Of a DNA stretch of 64,000 bases, positions 54,628 through 63,399 are shown one piece after another. The notes beneath the pieces are model-generated. The model made no database searches, was not told the origin of the DNA, and was given only the letters and a program-made list of their open reading frames with translations. Position 1 is the stretch's first letter. Each line of letters begins with the position of its first letter. Position numbers and translations under genes: made by a program. Source of the stretch: Pseudomonas sp. PDM04 (GTDB lineage: Bacteria; Pseudomonadota; Gammaproteobacteria; Pseudomonadales; Pseudomonadaceae); NCBI RefSeq assembly GCF_014851765.1, contig NZ_JACVAI010000002.1, positions 868,001-932,000 on the forward strand, in the 5' to 3' direction.

Positions 54628-54718
54628 ATCGCGAGCAGGCTCGCTCCCACAATGGATCTGCGGTGGGATCGAAATTTCCGATTTACAGCAGACCTGTGGG
54701 AGCGAGCCTGCTCGCGAT
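54628..54718. repeat. Perfect REPIN
   Basis: ATCGCGAGCAGGCTCGCTCC through 54651 and its exact 24-bp reverse complement at 54695-54718, with a 43-bp spacer. It lies between the transporter operon and the proline-racemase-like gene. Confidence 0.92.
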
Positions 54719-54750
54719 AGCGCCCAAACAGACAACCCAAGGAGCAAACC

Positions 54751-55779
54751 ATGCGCTCATCGAAAGTGATTCACGTCGTCAGCTGCCACGCCGAAGGGGA
54801 AGTCGGCGACGTGATCGTCGGCGGCGTCGCCCCACCGCCCGGCGCCACCGTGTGGGAACAGTCGCGCTGGATCGCGCAGGATGAAACCCTGCGCAACTTC
54901 GTGCTCAACGAACCCCGTGGCGGCGTGTTCCGCCACGTCAACCTGCTGGTACCGGCCAAGGACCCGCGCGCCCAGATGGCCTGGATCATCATGGAGCCGG
55001 CGGACACACCGCCGATGTCCGGCTCCAATTCCCTGTGCGTGGCCACGGTATTGCTCGACACCGGCATCCTGCCGATGACCGAGCCGCAGACCCGGCTGGT
55101 GCTTGAAGCGCCGGGAGGCCTCATCGAAGCCGTGGCCGATTGCCGTGATGGCAAGGTCGAGCGGGTGGAGGTCAAGAATGTGCCGTCCTTCGCCGATCGC
55201 CTGGACGCCTGGATCGAGGTGGAAGGGCTCGGTGCACTCAAGGTCGACACCGCCTATGGCGGCGACAGTTTCGTCATCGTCGATGCCCAGGGCCTGGGCT
55301 TCGCCATCCGCCCCGATGAAGCCGCCGACCTGGTGGCGGTCGGGCTGAAAATCACCCGTGCTGCCAATGAGCAACTGGGCTTTACCCACCCGCTGAACCC
55401 GGAGTGGTCGCACATTTCTTTCTGCCAGATCGCGGCGCCCCTGGTCCACGAGAACGGCATCGCCACCGGCGCCAACGCGGTGGTGATTCAACCGGGCAAG
55501 ATCGACCGCTCGCCCACTGGCACCGGTTGTTCGGCACGCATGGCGGTGTTGCAGGCCAAGGGCTTGATGCAGGTGGGGGATCGCTTCATCGGTCGCTCGA
55601 TCATCGGTTCCGAATTCCACTGCCGCATTGACTCGCTGACCGAAGTGGCGGGCCGCCCCGCGATCTACCCGTGCATTTCCGGGCGGGCGTGGGTCACCGG
55701 CACTCACCAGTTGCTGCTCGACCCGAGCGATCCATGGCCTCAAGGCTACCGGCTCTCGGACACCTGGCCCGGCGCCTGA
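54751..55779 (+). CDS. Proline-racemase-family protein with both catalytic cysteines replaced (Ser90/Thr256)
   Basis: A 342-residue member of the proline racemase/hydroxyproline epimerase/trans-3-hydroxyproline dehydratase family. Where LhpA of this window has MCGHG and SPCGTGTSA, this protein has MSGSN (Ser90) and SPTGTGCSA (Thr256; a cysteine appears four residues later at 260). Known epimerases use Cys/Cys and trans-3-hydroxy-L-proline dehydratases Cys/Thr, so a Ser/Thr pair is unusual. Context suggests a dehydratase acting on a 3-hydroxyproline isomer. AAGGAG ribosome binding site. Confidence 0.85.
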   Translation: MRSSKVIHVVSCHAEGEVGDVIVGGVAPPPGATVWEQSRWIAQDETLRNFVLNEPRGGVFRHVNLLVPAKDPRAQMAWIIMEPADTPPMSGSNSLCVATVLLDTGILPMTEPQTRLVLEAPGGLIEAVADCRDGKVERVEVKNVPSFADRLDAWIEVEGLGALKVDTAYGGDSFVIVDAQGLGFAIRPDEAADLVAVGLKITRAANEQLGFTHPLNPEWSHISFCQIAAPLVHENGIATGANAVVIQPGKIDRSPTGTGCSARMAVLQAKGLMQVGDRFIGRSIIGSEFHCRIDSLTEVAGRPAIYPCISGRAWVTGTHQLLLDPSDPWPQGYRLSDTWPGA

Positions 55780-55865
55780 ACGCAGCCGCGCTGCTCAGCC
55801 GGACCGACGGCCCACGAAAATCCTGAAAAAACCGAAATAGCACTAGCCGATTCTTTTCATTTTAA

Positions 55866-55881
55866 ATATCGTATACGAAAT
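55866..55881. promoter_or_regulatory. Hydroxyproline operator in front of the deaminase gene
   Basis: ATATCGTATACGAAAT, identical over 16 bases to the site at 49919-49934 and 26 bp upstream of the start codon. Confidence 0.78.
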
Positions 55882-55906
55882 ACAATTAACAAACCCGGAG
55901 GCAACA

Positions 55907-56824
55907 ATGAGCAAGCGTATTAACTGGAGTGGCGTCTTCCCTGCCGTGACCACTCAATTCAACGACGACTTCTCGATCAACCTGGAAAAAACCCACGAGG
56001 TGATTTCCAACGTCATTCGTGACGGCGTGTCGGGGCTGGTGGTGTGTGGCTCGGTCGGTGAAAACACCTCGCTGACCGCTGAAGAAAAAATCGCTGTGAC
56101 CGAAGTGGCGGTCGATGCCTCGCGCGGTCGTGTGCCGGTGATCTGCGGCGTGGCCGAGTTCACCAGCGTGCAAGCGGCCAAGGTGGCCAACTCGGTGCGC
56201 AAGGTTGGTGTCGATGGCGTGATGCTGATGCCGGCGCTGGTCTACGGTTCCAAGCCGTTCGAAACCGCCGAGCATTACCGCTACGTGGCAAAAAACGCCG
56301 ACGTGCCGCTGATGGTCTACAACAACCCGCCGATCTACAAAAACGACGTGACCCCGGACATCCTGATTTCCCTGGCCGACTGCGACAACGTGGTGTGTTT
56401 CAAGGATTCCTCGGGCGACACCCGCCGCTTCATCGACGTACGCAATGAAGTGGGTGACCGTTTCGTGCTGTTCGCCGGCCTCGACGACGTGGTGCTGGAA
56501 AGCATCGCCGTGGGCGCTGAAGGCTGGGTATCGGGCATGTCCAACGTGTTCCCGAAAGAAGGCGAAACCATCTTCCGCCTGGCCAAGGCCGGTCGCTTTG
56601 CCGAAGCCATGCCGATCTACGAATGGCTGATGCCGATCCTGCACCTGGACGCCCGTGCCGACCTGGTGCAATGCATCAAGTTGTGCGAAGCCATCGCCGG
56701 TCGAGGCAGCGCGCTGACCCGCCCACCACGCCTGGCCCTGCCGGAAGCCGATCGCGTGTTCGTCGAGCAGATCATGGCCAAGGCTCTGGCCAACCGTCCG
56801 CACCTGCCGGACGTCGGTCTCTGA
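55907..56824 (+). CDS. lhpC: Pyrroline-4-hydroxy-2-carboxylate deaminase (DHDPS family)
   Basis: A 305-residue dihydrodipicolinate-synthase-family aldolase/deaminase that should convert pyrroline-4-hydroxy-2-carboxylate to 2-oxoglutarate semialdehyde and ammonia. The Schiff-base lysine K166 is in VVCFKDSSGDTRR and the conserved tyrosine Y138 in LMVYNNPP. CGSVGENTSLTAEEK replaces the usual GTTGE loop (GSVGE). GGAGG ribosome binding site; a GTATAC operator lies directly upstream. The MFS gene follows after 73 bp. Confidence 0.9.
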   Translation: MSKRINWSGVFPAVTTQFNDDFSINLEKTHEVISNVIRDGVSGLVVCGSVGENTSLTAEEKIAVTEVAVDASRGRVPVICGVAEFTSVQAAKVANSVRKVGVDGVMLMPALVYGSKPFETAEHYRYVAKNADVPLMVYNNPPIYKNDVTPDILISLADCDNVVCFKDSSGDTRRFIDVRNEVGDRFVLFAGLDDVVLESIAVGAEGWVSGMSNVFPKEGETIFRLAKAGRFAEAMPIYEWLMPILHLDARADLVQCIKLCEAIAGRGSALTRPPRLALPEADRVFVEQIMAKALANRPHLPDVGL

Positions 56825-56897
56825 GTGATTGCCGGGCGGGTCCTCGCGGACCCGGCCCGGTTGCCTGTTTTTTTGCGCCGCTACAGGAAACGTCAGC

Positions 56898-58295
56898 ATG
56901 CCCAACACTCAACACGCCTCAAGCGCAACCACACCCTCGGGACTCAAGCGTGTCGTGGCCGCCGCCATGGCCGGCACCGTCGCCGAATGGTATGAATTCT
57001 TCCTTTATGGCACCGCCTCGGCACTGGTCTTCGGCCAGCTGTTCTTCCGCCAGACCGGCAGCGCCATCGACGGCATCATCGCCGCTTTTGCCCTGTATGC
57101 CGTGGGCTTCCTCGCCCGCCCGCTGGGCGGCCTGGTGTTCGGTCACTACGGTGACAAGTTCGGGCGCAAGCGCCTGCTGCAGTTGAGCCTGGTGGTGGTC
57201 GGCATCACCACCTTCCTGATGGGTTGCCTGCCCGGCTTCAACGAAATCGGCTACGCCGCGCCGGTGCTGCTGGTGTTGCTGCGACTGATCCAGGGCTTCG
57301 CCTTCGGTGGCGAATGGGGCGGTGCGATCCTGCTGGTGTCCGAGCACTGCCCGGACAACCGCCGGGGCTTCTGGGCCAGTTGGCCGCAAGCCGGAGTACC
57401 GGCGGGCAACCTGGTGGCGACGGTGGCCTTGCTGCTGTTGTCGTCGAACCTGTCGGAGGAAGCCTTCCTCGCCTGGGGCTGGCGCGTGGCGTTCTGGTTC
57501 TCGGCGGTCGTGGTGTTGATCGGCTACTGGATTCGCACCAGCGTCGATGACGCGCCGATTTTCAAGGAAGCCCAGGCCCGTCAGGCGCAGACAAAACAAC
57601 AGCAACTGGGCGTCGTCGAAGTGCTGCGCCACCACTGGCGCTCGGTGCTGGTCGGCATCGGCGCACGGTTCGCCGAAAACATCCTCTACTACACCGTCGT
57701 GACGTTCTCGATCACCTACCTGAAACTGGTGGTGCACAAGGACACGACGGAGATTCTGCTGCTGATGTTCGGCGCCCACCTGCTGCACTTCTTCATGATC
57801 CCGCTGATGGGCTACCTGTCCGACCTGGTGGGGCGCAAACCGGTGTACCTGACCGGCGCGGTGCTCACGGCGTTCTGGGGCTTCGTCGGCTTCCCGATGA
57901 TGGACACCGGCAACGCCTGGTGGATCATGGCCGCCATCACCCTGGGCCTGGCCATCGAGTCGATGACCTACGCGCCCTACTCGGCGTTGATGGCCGAAAT
58001 GTTCCCGACCCACGTGCGCTACACCGCGTTGTCGCTGTGCTACCAGGTGGCGCCGATCTTCGCCGGCTCCCTCGCGCCACTGATCGCCATCACCCTGCTC
58101 AACAAGTATCAGAGCTCGACGCCCATCGCGCTGTATCTGGTCGCCGCTTCGCTGATCTCCATCGTCGCCGTCGGCCTGACCCGGGAAACCCGTGGCAAGT
58201 CGCTGCATCTGGTCGACAGCGAGTCCGCCGCACGCGTCGCCGCCGTCAACGGCAACGCGGCGGGTGCCACCCGCCCGGACGGTTCGCTGGCCTGA
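56898..58295 (+). CDS. MFS transporter, metabolite:proton symporter (MHS) type
   Basis: A 465-residue 12-segment symporter of the MHS/ProP-like group: [40 protein letters not shown] and [20 protein letters not shown] are its hallmarks. Such carriers take up betaines, proline or dicarboxylates; here hydroxyproline is a reasonable cargo. ATG 56898 has AGGAA upstream; an in-frame start 23 codons earlier is not supported. Probably co-transcribed with lhpC. Confidence 0.9.
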   Translation: MPNTQHASSATTPSGLKRVVAAAMAGTVAEWYEFFLYGTASALVFGQLFFRQTGSAIDGIIAAFALYAVGFLARPLGGLVFGHYGDKFGRKRLLQLSLVVVGITTFLMGCLPGFNEIGYAAPVLLVLLRLIQGFAFGGEWGGAILLVSEHCPDNRRGFWASWPQAGVPAGNLVATVALLLLSSNLSEEAFLAWGWRVAFWFSAVVVLIGYWIRTSVDDAPIFKEAQARQAQTKQQQLGVVEVLRHHWRSVLVGIGARFAENILYYTVVTFSITYLKLVVHKDTTEILLLMFGAHLLHFFMIPLMGYLSDLVGRKPVYLTGAVLTAFWGFVGFPMMDTGNAWWIMAAITLGLAIESMTYAPYSALMAEMFPTHVRYTALSLCYQVAPIFAGSLAPLIAITLLNKYQSSTPIALYLVAASLISIVAVGLTRETRGKSLHLVDSESAARVAAVNGNAAGATRPDGSLA

Positions 58296-58304
58296 CGTGC
58301 AACC

Positions 58305-58334
58305 CTGCGGGAGCCGGTTCACAGGCTCCCGCAG
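58305..58334. terminator. Hairpin after the MFS gene
   Basis: Perfect 11-bp inverted repeat CTGCGGGAGCC/GGCTCCCGCAG (58305-58315 and 58324-58334) with an 8-nt loop. No T-tract follows, so it may be a Rho-linked or REP-derived structure rather than a classic terminator. Confidence 0.45.
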
Positions 58335-58419
58335 CCGATACCACATGCCTTCATCGCAGGAGTCTGCCTGAGCGCCAGCCACTGCCAATCGGTGGCGCTC
58401 TCTTCTCCTCCCGGCTGTC

Positions 58420-59427
58420 CTATCCCAGCATCGCCTGCAGATCGTGATACAACGCCTCGGGGATCTGCACGCCTTCCACCAGGCTGCGCGCGCGCGCCTC
58501 ATACCGCCGCTGCGACGGCAACCGTGCGCCCTGGCCCTGGATGCTCTCGAACAACACTTCGGCCCGTGCCAGGTGATGCCCGCTGGCCTCACCGAGAAAA
58601 CGCTGTGGATCGAAAGCGATGATCAGTTCGCCATGGTAAGGCGACGACTTGCTGCCAGCGTCGTATGCCAGTGATTCGGCACTGGTGAGGTCGCCGATCA
58701 ACGGCCCGGCGATCAGTTCGACCATGGCCGCCAGCGCCGAGCCTTTGTGCCCACCGAACGTCAGCATCGCGCCGGCATCGAGCACCACGTTGGCATCGGT
58801 GCTCGGCTGCCCCTGCGCGTCGACGCCCCAGCCCTCGGGAATCGACTTGCCCGCGCGTCGATGCAGTTCGATGTCGCCCCGGGCAATCGCACTGGTGGCG
58901 AAGTCGAAGACAAACGGTTCCTTGCTCGGACGCGGCCAGCCGAACGCAATGGGGTTGGTGCCAAACACCGGTTGATGGCCACCCGCCGGCGCGACCCAGG
59001 CATGGCTGGGGTTGCAGGCCAGGGCCACGAGCCCGGCGGCGGTCAGTTGCTCGATCTCGACCCACAGCGCCGAAAAATGCACACAGCGGTTGATCGCCAG
59101 CGCGGCAATCCCGTTGGCCCGGGTTTTCTCCATCAGTAACGGCAGCCCGGCCTGGAACGCCAGCTGCGAGAATCCGCCGGCGGCATCGACACGCACGATC
59201 GACGGCGCCTGATCGATCACCTGCGGCTCGGCAGCGGCCGCCACCTTGCCCGCCCTGAGCGAATTCACGCAGCCCAGCACCCGGTACAGGCCATGGGAGG
59301 CGCAACCATCGCGCTCGCCGGCAATCACCGTGGCGGTCACGGCCTGGGCGTGGGCAAGGTTGAAACCGTTGTGCAGCAAGATCGATTCGGCCAGCTCGCG
59401 AGCCTCGGCCAGGGTCAGTCGGATCAT
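58420..59427 (-). CDS. lhpD: Imino-acid reductase of the malate/L-lactate dehydrogenase family
   Basis: A 335-residue NAD(P)H-dependent reductase of the LDH2/malate dehydrogenase-like fold. In the hydroxyproline pathways this family reduces pyrroline-2-carboxylate to L-proline (DpkA/LhpD). Diagnostic stretches are GERDGCASHGLYRVLGCVNS, NGIAALAINRCVHFSALWVE and FGGHKGSALAAMVELIAGPL. AAGGAGTGG ribosome binding site. It completes the route from 3-hydroxyprolines: dehydratase product to proline. Convergent with the MFS gene. Confidence 0.87.
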   Translation of the reverse strand: MIRLTLAEARELAESILLHNGFNLAHAQAVTATVIAGERDGCASHGLYRVLGCVNSLRAGKVAAAAEPQVIDQAPSIVRVDAAGGFSQLAFQAGLPLLMEKTRANGIAALAINRCVHFSALWVEIEQLTAAGLVALACNPSHAWVAPAGGHQPVFGTNPIAFGWPRPSKEPFVFDFATSAIARGDIELHRRAGKSIPEGWGVDAQGQPSTDANVVLDAGAMLTFGGHKGSALAAMVELIAGPLIGDLTSAESLAYDAGSKSSPYHGELIIAFDPQRFLGEASGHHLARAEVLFESIQGQGARLPSQRRYEARARSLVEGVQIPEALYHDLQAMLG

Positions 59428-59578
59428 AATCCACTCCTTGAACAGACCGTCCAGACTGGCTCACTCGCCGCGCTGCGGCTTGATCGCTTTAGGCAGGGAC
59501 AGTGACGAATTCAGCACATTGGCGATCAAGCCGCAGCAGCGCCCTCACTGAACCGGTGTGCGAACGACTGAAACCATC

Positions 59579-59667
59579 GGTGGCAGCGAGCCTGCTCGCG
59601 CTAGCGGGCTGACAGCCAGCATCGCAGTGCCTGTACAGCCGATATCGCGAGCAGGCTCGCTCCCACA
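59579..59667. repeat. REPIN in a 393-bp gene-free stretch
   Basis: GTGGCAGCGAGCCTGCTCGC at 59580 onward and the inverted half ATCGCGAGCAGGCTCGCTCC at 59644 onward. In the remainder of the gap 59428-59820 I see no gene, only an AT-rich run near 59700. Confidence 0.82.
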
Positions 59668-59820
59668 CTGGATTCCGGTCGTTCACGGAATGTGCACGCA
59701 CAACAAAAAAATGAAAAAAACAGGGCTGGATCTCCCCCTAAGCCGTTGTTTTACCGTAGCCTCGAACCCACGCTGAATGCCAAATCATCCACCCTGTACA
59801 CGGCTGTCGACTGTTTTCCC

Positions 59821-60945
59821 ATGCGCAAACTTTTGTACCTGACGTTCTCCATGGCGTTGATCGCCGTCCTGACGACCTACGCCATGTGGGCTGCGGATCG
59901 CCCGGCAGGCCATTACCTGTCGGACCTGCGGATCGACCTGGCCATCGACCAGGGCACGCCTGCCGACCGTGGCAACCTGCTGGGCATCCAGCCGGAACTG
60001 TTTCCCACCGACTATCAGAGCCCCGACCGCCTGCATCGCAAACTCGCGGCCTATCTGCAAAAAGCCCAGGCGCAGGGCCTGCTGAACGAAAAAACCATCG
60101 TCGTGCTGCCCGAACACATCGGCACCTGGTTGATGGTCAGCGGTGAAAAAGACGAGCTGTACCAGGCCAATACCATCAAGGAAGCCATGAACTGGCTGGC
60201 GGTGAGCAACCCCGTGAAGTTCCTGCGCGCCCTGATCAGCGCCCGCGGTGAAAACCGCCTGGATGATGCGCACTTGCGCATGAAAGCCAAAGGCATGGCC
60301 AAGGATTACCAGGCGCTGTTCGGTGGCCTGGCGAAAGAGTTTCATGTGACGCTGGTCGCCGGCTCCATCGTGCTGCCCGAGCCGAGTGTCATCGACGGCA
60401 CCCTGAAAGTCGGCCCAGGCGCGCTGTACAACAGCAGCATCGTGTTTGGCAGCGACGGTGTACCGATTGGCCAACCCCAGCGCCAGATGCACCCGGTGTT
60501 CGCCCGCAACGATGAGACAACGCCCCCTGGCAAACCATCGCTGACGGTCATCGATACCCCCGCCGGGCGCCTCGGCGTGCTGATCGGGCGCGACAGCTGG
60601 TACCCGGACAACTACCGCCAGCTCGACGCTCAGGGCGCACAATTGGTGGCCGTGCCAGCGTTCGTCAACGGGCGCGGAACGTGGGATCAGCCCTGGCGCG
60701 GTTTGAAGGACCTGACCTCCGCCGCTGTCAGCCTCAAGGCCGGCGAAGTCAGTGAAGGCCAGGCCTGGCACCGCCTCACACTCACCACGCAACCGGGCAG
60801 CCAGGCCATCGCGGGCATGAGCGTGTTCCTGCGTGGACAGTTCTGGGACCAGGGCAGCGCCGGGCAAAGTTTCCTCAGCCGCAATGGACAGCATTTCGCC
60901 AGCGACCCCGTGCGCGGTGCGCGTTTGCTGAACCTGTGGCTGTAA
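59821..60945 (+). CDS. Nitrilase-fold protein without the catalytic cysteine, membrane-anchored
   Basis: A 374-residue carbon-nitrogen-hydrolase-fold protein with an N-terminal signal anchor (LLYLTFSMALIAVLTTYAMW). The first catalytic residue is present (E98 in VVLPEHIGTW). The motif that normally holds the nucleophile (GVxICYDxxFP) reads GVLIGRDSWYPDN, with Gly256 in the cysteine position. It is therefore probably not a working amidase; a binding or scaffold role is possible. Four bases separate it from the AraC gene, so they form an operon. Long inserts distinguish it from ordinary nitrilases. Confidence 0.78.
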   Translation: MRKLLYLTFSMALIAVLTTYAMWAADRPAGHYLSDLRIDLAIDQGTPADRGNLLGIQPELFPTDYQSPDRLHRKLAAYLQKAQAQGLLNEKTIVVLPEHIGTWLMVSGEKDELYQANTIKEAMNWLAVSNPVKFLRALISARGENRLDDAHLRMKAKGMAKDYQALFGGLAKEFHVTLVAGSIVLPEPSVIDGTLKVGPGALYNSSIVFGSDGVPIGQPQRQMHPVFARNDETTPPGKPSLTVIDTPAGRLGVLIGRDSWYPDNYRQLDAQGAQLVAVPAFVNGRGTWDQPWRGLKDLTSAAVSLKAGEVSEGQAWHRLTLTTQPGSQAIAGMSVFLRGQFWDQGSAGQSFLSRNGQHFASDPVRGARLLNLWL

Positions 60946-60948
60946 TCG

Positions 60949-61989
60949 ATGAAACCTACACCGATGCGCCTGGGCGACCTCTCGGTCGGCTTTGTTCACA
61001 GCCTGGCCGATGCGGTACGCAGCCACGGCGTCGACCCGCAGCCGTTGCTCGAGCAATACGGCCTGGACCCGGCCCGGTTGGGCGAAGCCTGCGCGCGCCT
61101 GTCGATCCCCCGCTACATGCGCCTGGGTCACAGCGCCATTCAGCTGACCGACAACCCGGGGCTGGGCTTGCGCATGGGCCAGCTCAGTCGCCTGAGCCAG
61201 GCGGGTCTGGCCGGGGTCACCGCCGCCCAGGCGCCGACGGTTCGGGAAGCGGCACGTTGCCTGATTCGTTTCGAAGCCCTGTACGGCTCAAACTACCGCG
61301 GCCAATCGAGCTTTCATGAAGACGCCCAGGGGGCCTGGCTGCGCTTCTACTCCATCAGCCCGTACAACGCCTATAACCGCTTCGTGGTGGATTCGATCAT
61401 CGCCGGCTGGTTGCAGCAATTGTCCAGCGTCAGCGCCACGCCGCTGCGCGCCGAACGCATCGAGATCGAATTCGCTGAACCGGATTACCGCGAGGCCTAT
61501 GCCGCACTGGGCGATTGTCCGATCCAGTTCGACGCCGAACAGAACCAGTTGCGCCTGGGCCTGGCCGCCCTCGCCCAGCGCAACCCGGTGCACTGCCCCA
61601 GTACCTGGCGACACCTGCTGCAATTGTGTGAACGGGAACTGGAGCAACTGACACGCACCCGCAGCCTGCGTGAACGCATCACTCAGTTACTGGGCCCGTT
61701 GCTCAATGGCGGTCGGGAACCCGACCTGGAAGAAGTGGCGGCACGCCTGAAGCTGCCCACCTGGACCTTGCGTCGCAGACTCGCCGAGGAAGGTACGCAG
61801 TTTCGCGCCATTCTCAACGACACCCGTCGCGACCTGGCCATGACCTACATTCGCGATACCGAACTGGCGTTCGGTGAAATCGCCTACCTGCTGGGCTTTG
61901 CCTCAGCCGAAGCGTTTCAACGCGCATTCAAACGCTGGAGCGGTCAGACACCCGGCGAGTTCCGCCGCAGTCACCGCCAGTCCGCCTGA
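60949..61989 (+). CDS. AraC-family regulator (arabinose-binding-domain type)
   Basis: A 346-residue regulator with an N-terminal effector domain of the ArgR/OruR-like group (SLADAVRSHGVDPQPLLEQY) and a C-terminal AraC helix-turn-helix pair (DLEEVAARLKLPTWTLRRRL, FGEIAYLLGFASAEAFQRAF). It directly follows the nitrilase-fold gene; the two may sense the same compound. Confidence 0.9.
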   Translation: MKPTPMRLGDLSVGFVHSLADAVRSHGVDPQPLLEQYGLDPARLGEACARLSIPRYMRLGHSAIQLTDNPGLGLRMGQLSRLSQAGLAGVTAAQAPTVREAARCLIRFEALYGSNYRGQSSFHEDAQGAWLRFYSISPYNAYNRFVVDSIIAGWLQQLSSVSATPLRAERIEIEFAEPDYREAYAALGDCPIQFDAEQNQLRLGLAALAQRNPVHCPSTWRHLLQLCERELEQLTRTRSLRERITQLLGPLLNGGREPDLEEVAARLKLPTWTLRRRLAEEGTQFRAILNDTRRDLAMTYIRDTELAFGEIAYLLGFASAEAFQRAFKRWSGQTPGEFRRSHRQSA

Positions 61990-61992
61990 CGC

Positions 61993-62079
61993 TTACAGCT
62001 CGGTAGCGTCTTCGGCCGGCTCCAGTGGGTCGAGTTCGAACGCCTGGTACTCGAGCAGCTCTTCCTGATAATCGTCCAT
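61993..62079 (-). CDS. 28-residue acidic small protein
   Basis: A complete short ORF that starts MDDYQEELLEYQAFELD and ends ATEL. Eleven of 28 residues are Asp or Glu and there is no basic residue. An ideal AGGAGG ribosome binding site lies seven bases upstream of the ATG, which is the strongest argument that it is translated. It converges with the AraC gene, ending three bases after its stop. No family is recognised. Confidence 0.6.
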   Translation of the reverse strand: MDDYQEELLEYQAFELDPLEPAEDATEL

Positions 62080-62280
62080 TTCGAATCCTCCTGATAAATA
62101 ACCTGATCAACTGACCAGTCTCTTGAGCATAAAGTGCCTGCGTGAAAGAAAAATGACGCACGCGACGCTTCGTCGCTACTGAATAAAACGTAGCAGCGAG
62201 TCAGGAATTTATCACAGGATTTTTTCACGACAGAGCGCGGGAATGGGCCGGGCTTGACCAGCATCAAGCCTGAACGCGTG

Positions 62281-62322
62281 CCGGGATCGCTGGCCCGCCA
62301 GACGATCCCGGAACGGCGGGCC
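62281..62322. other. Interleaved inverted repeats (pseudoknot-capable)
   Basis: CCGGGATCG/CGATCCCGG (62281-62289 and 62303-62311) enclose a loop containing GGCCCGCC (62292-62299), which pairs perfectly with GGCGGGCC outside the stem (62315-62322). The order A-B-A'-B' allows an H-type pseudoknot or two mutually exclusive hairpins. It lies just downstream of the DUF2242 gene. Confidence 0.6.
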
Positions 62323-62337
62323 AACTCGACCGGCCGA

Positions 62338-63168
62338 TCACAGGGCGGGAATCGGTTCGCTCGGTGGCGGCAGGTCCGACTGAGGGGGTGGCGTGACGGT
62401 TTCCGACGACGGGGCTGGCTCGGTACTTTGCGCCGGGGTCACCGGGGCGGGCTCAGGTGGCGCTGCAACCGGTTGCGAGACGGGCTCCGGGGTCGCTGCC
62501 GGAGCAGACTCCTGGGTCGGGGCCGGGGTCGGTTCGGCAGCAGGTGCCGGCGCTGGCGCCAAGGGGGCCGGGGCAGCCTGGGGTTCAGGCATACCCAGAT
62601 CGGTTTTCGGCTTCTCGACGATGTGCGCGGCTTTCTTCGCTTCAGCCGGCAGGAACAACTCGACCAGGGCGAAGAAGCGCTCGTAGAACTTGGCCGACGA
62701 GACAGTCTCGCTCGCCACCTTGACCATCGAATCGTCCGACGAGCCAATCGGCATCGACACGGACCCCAGCACGCCCACGCCCAGGCTGGCGGAATTGTTG
62801 GTCTTCTTCAGTGCGTAGCTGTCCTGCAGGGCGTTGGCGAACATGGTCGCGTGATGCCCTTCGCTGCCGTCGTCGGCACACACCACGCTGAAGCTGATCT
62901 CCATGTGCGTCTCGCCGGTCTGCTGGAAGCTCTTGTGACCGGCAATCAGTTTCGGATCGCTGCTGGTGATGATGTAGCCCTGACTGAGCAATGCGCGCCG
63001 GGCGGCTTCGCAGCTCTGCTTGTCGGTGACCGGGTAGTTACGCGAAAAGGTACCGGAATCATCAAAGTTCTCATGCTCATAGATGGCGGCTTTCTTCGAC
63101 GAGCATCCGGCTGCGGCGGCCAGCACCAACGCCAGCCCGACAACCCGTACGGGAAATGATTTAAACAT
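62338..63168 (-). CDS. DUF2242 lipoprotein with Pro/Ala-rich tail
   Basis: A 276-residue lipoprotein: signal peptide with lipobox LAAAAGC (Cys22), a conserved DUF2242-like domain (about 25-185: NFDDSGTFSRNYPVTDKQSC, HATMFANALQDSYALKKTNN) and a low-complexity tail of about 80 residues rich in Pro, Ala and Glu that may span the periplasm or bind peptidoglycan. It lies upstream, on the same strand as and downstream in direction from, the ppiD gene, separated by a terminator. Function unknown. Confidence 0.82.
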   Translation of the reverse strand: MFKSFPVRVVGLALVLAAAAGCSSKKAAIYEHENFDDSGTFSRNYPVTDKQSCEAARRALLSQGYIITSSDPKLIAGHKSFQQTGETHMEISFSVVCADDGSEGHHATMFANALQDSYALKKTNNSASLGVGVLGSVSMPIGSSDDSMVKVASETVSSAKFYERFFALVELFLPAEAKKAAHIVEKPKTDLGMPEPQAAPAPLAPAPAPAAEPTPAPTQESAPAATPEPVSQPVAAPPEPAPVTPAQSTEPAPSSETVTPPPQSDLPPPSEPIPAL

Positions 63169-63342
63169 TGAGCATCCTGATGAAAACGGTCCGACGCGTA
63201 TTGTGCAACAGATCGTTGCTTAGCGTCGCATCGATTAGTGTCTTGAAACAGTTACAGTGTACTGACCGACATTTACCGGAAAAAGTCGTTCGACGAAAAC
63301 TTCAGGTGACAGACAGCATCGGTCTGTTTTTCCTGGGCACAC

Positions 63343-63370
63343 AAAAAAACCCCGGTCTTTCGACCGGGGT
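63343..63370 (-). terminator. Rho-independent terminator of ppiD
   Basis: On the minus strand, ACCCCGGTC-GAAA-GACCGGGGT (63370-63349) followed by a run of six T. It lies 30 bp after the ppiD stop codon. Confidence 0.92.
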
Positions 63371-63399
63371 TTTCAGGGTGCGGGAAACTCAGCCAGGCC

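Noticed and set aside
54618..54750. Operator for the Ser/Thr racemase homologue in this gap
   Set aside because: The gap holds only a REPIN; no GTATAC-type site was found, so control is probably by read-through from the transporter operon.
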